DNA of 64,000 nt from Stenotrophomonas maltophilia (GTDB lineage Bacteria > Pseudomonadota > Gammaproteobacteria > Xanthomonadales > Xanthomonadaceae). Every line of letters begins with the position of its first letter. Position 1 is the stretch's first letter. The position numbers and the translations under genes are program-made. Positions 62,905 to 64,000 of this stretch are shown one piece after another. The notes under the pieces are model-generated. The model did not search any database. It saw only the letters and a list, made by a program, of their open reading frames with translations, and was not told the origin of the DNA. The DNA lies in contig NZ_LT906480.1 of the NCBI RefSeq assembly GCF_900186865.1, forward strand, positions 2,002,001 to 2,066,000. Direction: 5' to 3'.

Positions 62905-63272
62905 TGTGGTCGAAGGCACCGCCACCGACGAGGGAAGAGGGTGCCCGCATCGAGTTGGCCAAGACCGGCCCGTGCATGGCCTGCCTAGCGCTGCAGTTGC
63001 AGGAGTTGCTGGAGCCGGAGCTGGTGGTCTACGGCTGCGACTACAACCACGCCAAGAGCGGGAACCTGCGGCGCGGCCACCTGCTCGGCTACGCGCTCTG
63101 CAAGTGGCACCACATGCGGCATCCGATGGAGGGGAACACCTTCGCGACGATGCGCCAGATCTACGGCCCGAGCCTGATGGATGGCTCGCGGACGTTCCAC
63201 GAGACATACGGCTCCGACGACGAGCTGATCGCAAACCAGACCTACATCAACGAACTGAGGGCGGCAGCATGA
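62904..63272 (+). CDS. Ref-like HNH nuclease
   Basis: 122 residues. GPCMACLALQ, VVYGCDYNHAKSGNLRRGHL, YALCKWHHMRHP and YGPSLMDGSRTFHETYGSDD match the phage P1 Ref / RecA-dependent nuclease superfamily: CxxC-type zinc ligands plus the HNH-like histidines. Ref cuts DNA at RecA filaments and enhances recombination. In lambdoid phages similar genes lie in the nin region before the antiterminator, as here. Confidence 0.8.
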   Translation: MWSKAPPPTREEGARIELAKTGPCMACLALQLQELLEPELVVYGCDYNHAKSGNLRRGHLLGYALCKWHHMRHPMEGNTFATMRQIYGPSLMDGSRTFHETYGSDDELIANQTYINELRAAA

Positions 63273-63478
63273 AGAAGACGAAGGCCATGGCGCCCAGGAT
63301 CAACCCCCAGCGTGCGCCACGCGAGCGTCGGATGGACCACAACACGGTTTCCCGCCCGAAGCGGGTGAAGGCCAGGCCGGTCGCAACTGGTTCGGCTGAA
63401 ACGGTGGAGGAATTCAAGGCGCGCGGCGGGCGGGTGCAGTACCTGACGGCCAGCTGGGAGCAATGTCATGCAGGTTGA
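63269..63478 (+). CDS. Small basic phage protein
   Basis: 69 residues, lysine/arginine rich at the N-terminus (KKTKAMAPRINPQRAPRERR) with a compact end (VEEFKARGGRVQYLTASWEQ). Start overlaps the Ref-like stop, and it overlaps the next gene by 11 bases. The end motif GG.VQ.L occurs in small phage proteins of unknown function. Confidence 0.6.
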   Translation: MKKTKAMAPRINPQRAPRERRMDHNTVSRPKRVKARPVATGSAETVEEFKARGGRVQYLTASWEQCHAG

Positions 63479-63896
63479 TACCTTCGGGGCCTACGTGCGG
63501 GCGGAACTCGAGTATTGGGGGGTGCAGTTTGCTCTACACCGGGACTGCGACTACCTAGGGCACCAGTCGTGCAACGTCCTACAGGCATTGATCGACTACC
63601 AAGGGGACCTGCCGGGCCAGGCTCAGGGATTCAAACCGATGACCGTAGACACTCGAGCCCAGCGCGTCGAGGACCTAGTTACCGTGATTGCACGAGACAG
63701 CAAGGCAATGGCCTGCGTCCTGCGCGCGCGGTTCTGCGGAAGGGGCAGGGTGAAGAACGAGCGGTACGAGACGGCCCAGCTGCTTCTAGCCAACGCGGGG
63801 GAGCCAATGATGCACGTGAAGGCTTACTTGGAGCTGGCGCGGCGCGGGGAGGACCGGATTCACGGGATGCTTGCAGGCATTGCTTTGGCTGCCTAA
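63468..63896 (+). CDS. Putative late-gene antiterminator (Q-like)
   Basis: 142 residues. LEYWGVQFALHRDCDYLGHQ and a helical core with VTVIARDSKAMACVLRARFCGRGRVKNERY resemble Q-type or related late regulators (an HTH-like stretch with the GRG turn). The strongest support is context: last gene of the early rightward operon, followed by a promoter and a terminator that lack any gene between them. Identity as Q is inferred, not shown. Confidence 0.6.
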   Translation: MQVDTFGAYVRAELEYWGVQFALHRDCDYLGHQSCNVLQALIDYQGDLPGQAQGFKPMTVDTRAQRVEDLVTVIARDSKAMACVLRARFCGRGRVKNERYETAQLLLANAGEPMMHVKAYLELARRGEDRIHGMLAGIALAA

Positions 63897-63912
63897 CGCG
63901 CGCGCGAGACAG

Positions 63913-63943
63913 CTTGACAGGTGCCACCTGCAAGGGGTTTAAT
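63913..63943 (+). promoter_or_regulatory. Late-promoter candidate with palindromic spacer
   Basis: -35 TTGACA (63914-63919, perfect consensus), 18-base spacer, -10 TTTAAT (63938-63943, five of six). CAGGTGCCACCTG at 63918-63930 is a perfect palindrome around one C; with one bulged A it extends to CTTG...CAAG (63913-63934). This is where Q proteins bind in lambda-type late promoters. Confidence 0.7.
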
Positions 63944-63961
63944 TCCGGCACGATGACATAG

Positions 63962-63991
63962 AAGCATCCGGGGCGTTTCGGGGGCTTTTTC
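63962..63991 (+). terminator. Terminator just downstream of the late promoter
   Basis: AAGCATCC pairs with GGGGGCTT (one mismatch, one wobble) around GGGGCGTTTC, followed by TTTTCTG. About 15 bases after the expected transcript start plus leader, as tR' follows PR' in lambda. Readthrough would need antitermination. Confidence 0.55.
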
Positions 63992-64000
63992 TGTGGGCAG

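Larger units (their letters stand above)
53563..64000. mobile_element. Lambdoid prophage, left and control part
   Basis: From about 53.6 kb to the right edge all genes are small, tightly packed and phage-like: AlpA-like protein, cytosine methyltransferase, repressor with S24 domain, Cro-like, CII-like, replication, Ref-like nuclease, antiterminator-like. Five identical-type operators link PL and PR. No integrase, terminase or structural genes are in view, so the right part and possibly the integrase lie outside. The exact left attachment site is not resolved; 53563-53687 is the best interval because it is gene-free and follows the terminator. Confidence 0.88.

Overview
The window looks like a chromosomal segment of a Stenotrophomonas maltophilia-complex bacterium (gammaproteobacterium, Xanthomonadales). 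Reasons: uniformly high G+C; many short GTAG/CTAC-flanked stem-loops between genes that fit the SMAG repeat family of this species; a complete SmeRv/SmeU1-V-W-U2-X efflux locus; and, a few genes further on, an hchA-smoR (LuxR solo) pair. I see no rRNA, tRNA or CRISPR array. About 53.5 kb is core or species-level chromosome; the last 10.5 kb is the immunity, replication and antitermination part of a lambdoid prophage that runs off the right edge.

Layout. 1-5503 is a leftward Entner-Doudoroff operon (zwf-glk-pgl-edd-eda, eda cut by the edge). A sugar/glycerol-phosphate ABC ATPase faces away from it across a 350-bp control region with a LacI-type palindrome. 7066-12404 holds ygfZ, then an SDHAF4 homologue, sdhCDAB, sdhE and a YgfX-like gene: succinate dehydrogenase plus its assembly factors. 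Then come a two-gene Lol exporter (permease and LolD), mutY-yggX, ftsY, an orphan mini rod-like flagellar protein, htpG, and rsmD-coaD-lipoprotein-ferredoxin-ggt. 25069-28199 carries a metallo-beta-lactamase-fold hydrolase, psiF, an ArsR/SRPBCC pair and upp.

28368-34057 is a tightly coupled four-gene operon: TonB-dependent receptor, beta-propeller phytase-like lipoprotein, exported purple-acid-type phosphatase and a signal-peptide-bearing inorganic pyrophosphatase. Together they read as an outer-membrane and periplasmic organophosphate/pyrophosphate scavenging pathway. It is followed by an SMI1/KNR4-like gene, a photolyase, an OmpA-like lipoprotein, the SmeVWX multidrug efflux locus with its divergent LysR regulator, a VOC protein, an exported EEP-fold hydrolase, two paralogous small secreted proteins, hchA-smoR and a large lipoprotein alpha/beta hydrolase.

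The prophage starts after a strong leftward terminator at about 53.55 kb. A leftward early operon (AlpA-like protein, DNA cytosine methyltransferase and small proteins) starts from a PL-like promoter. The repressor and Cro-like genes are separated by a PR-like control region. Five copies of one 12-bp operator (ACAG-N4-CTGT) sit at PL and PR. The rightward operon encodes CII-like, HTH, replication, Ref-like nuclease and putative antiterminator proteins, and ends at a late-promoter/terminator pair. The most unusual signals are a 297-codon frame nested inside the cytosine methyltransferase gene with its own ribosome-binding site, iteron-like repeats inside the replication gene, a late promoter whose spacer is a near-perfect palindrome, and a family of long hairpins with a fixed core and changing arms.
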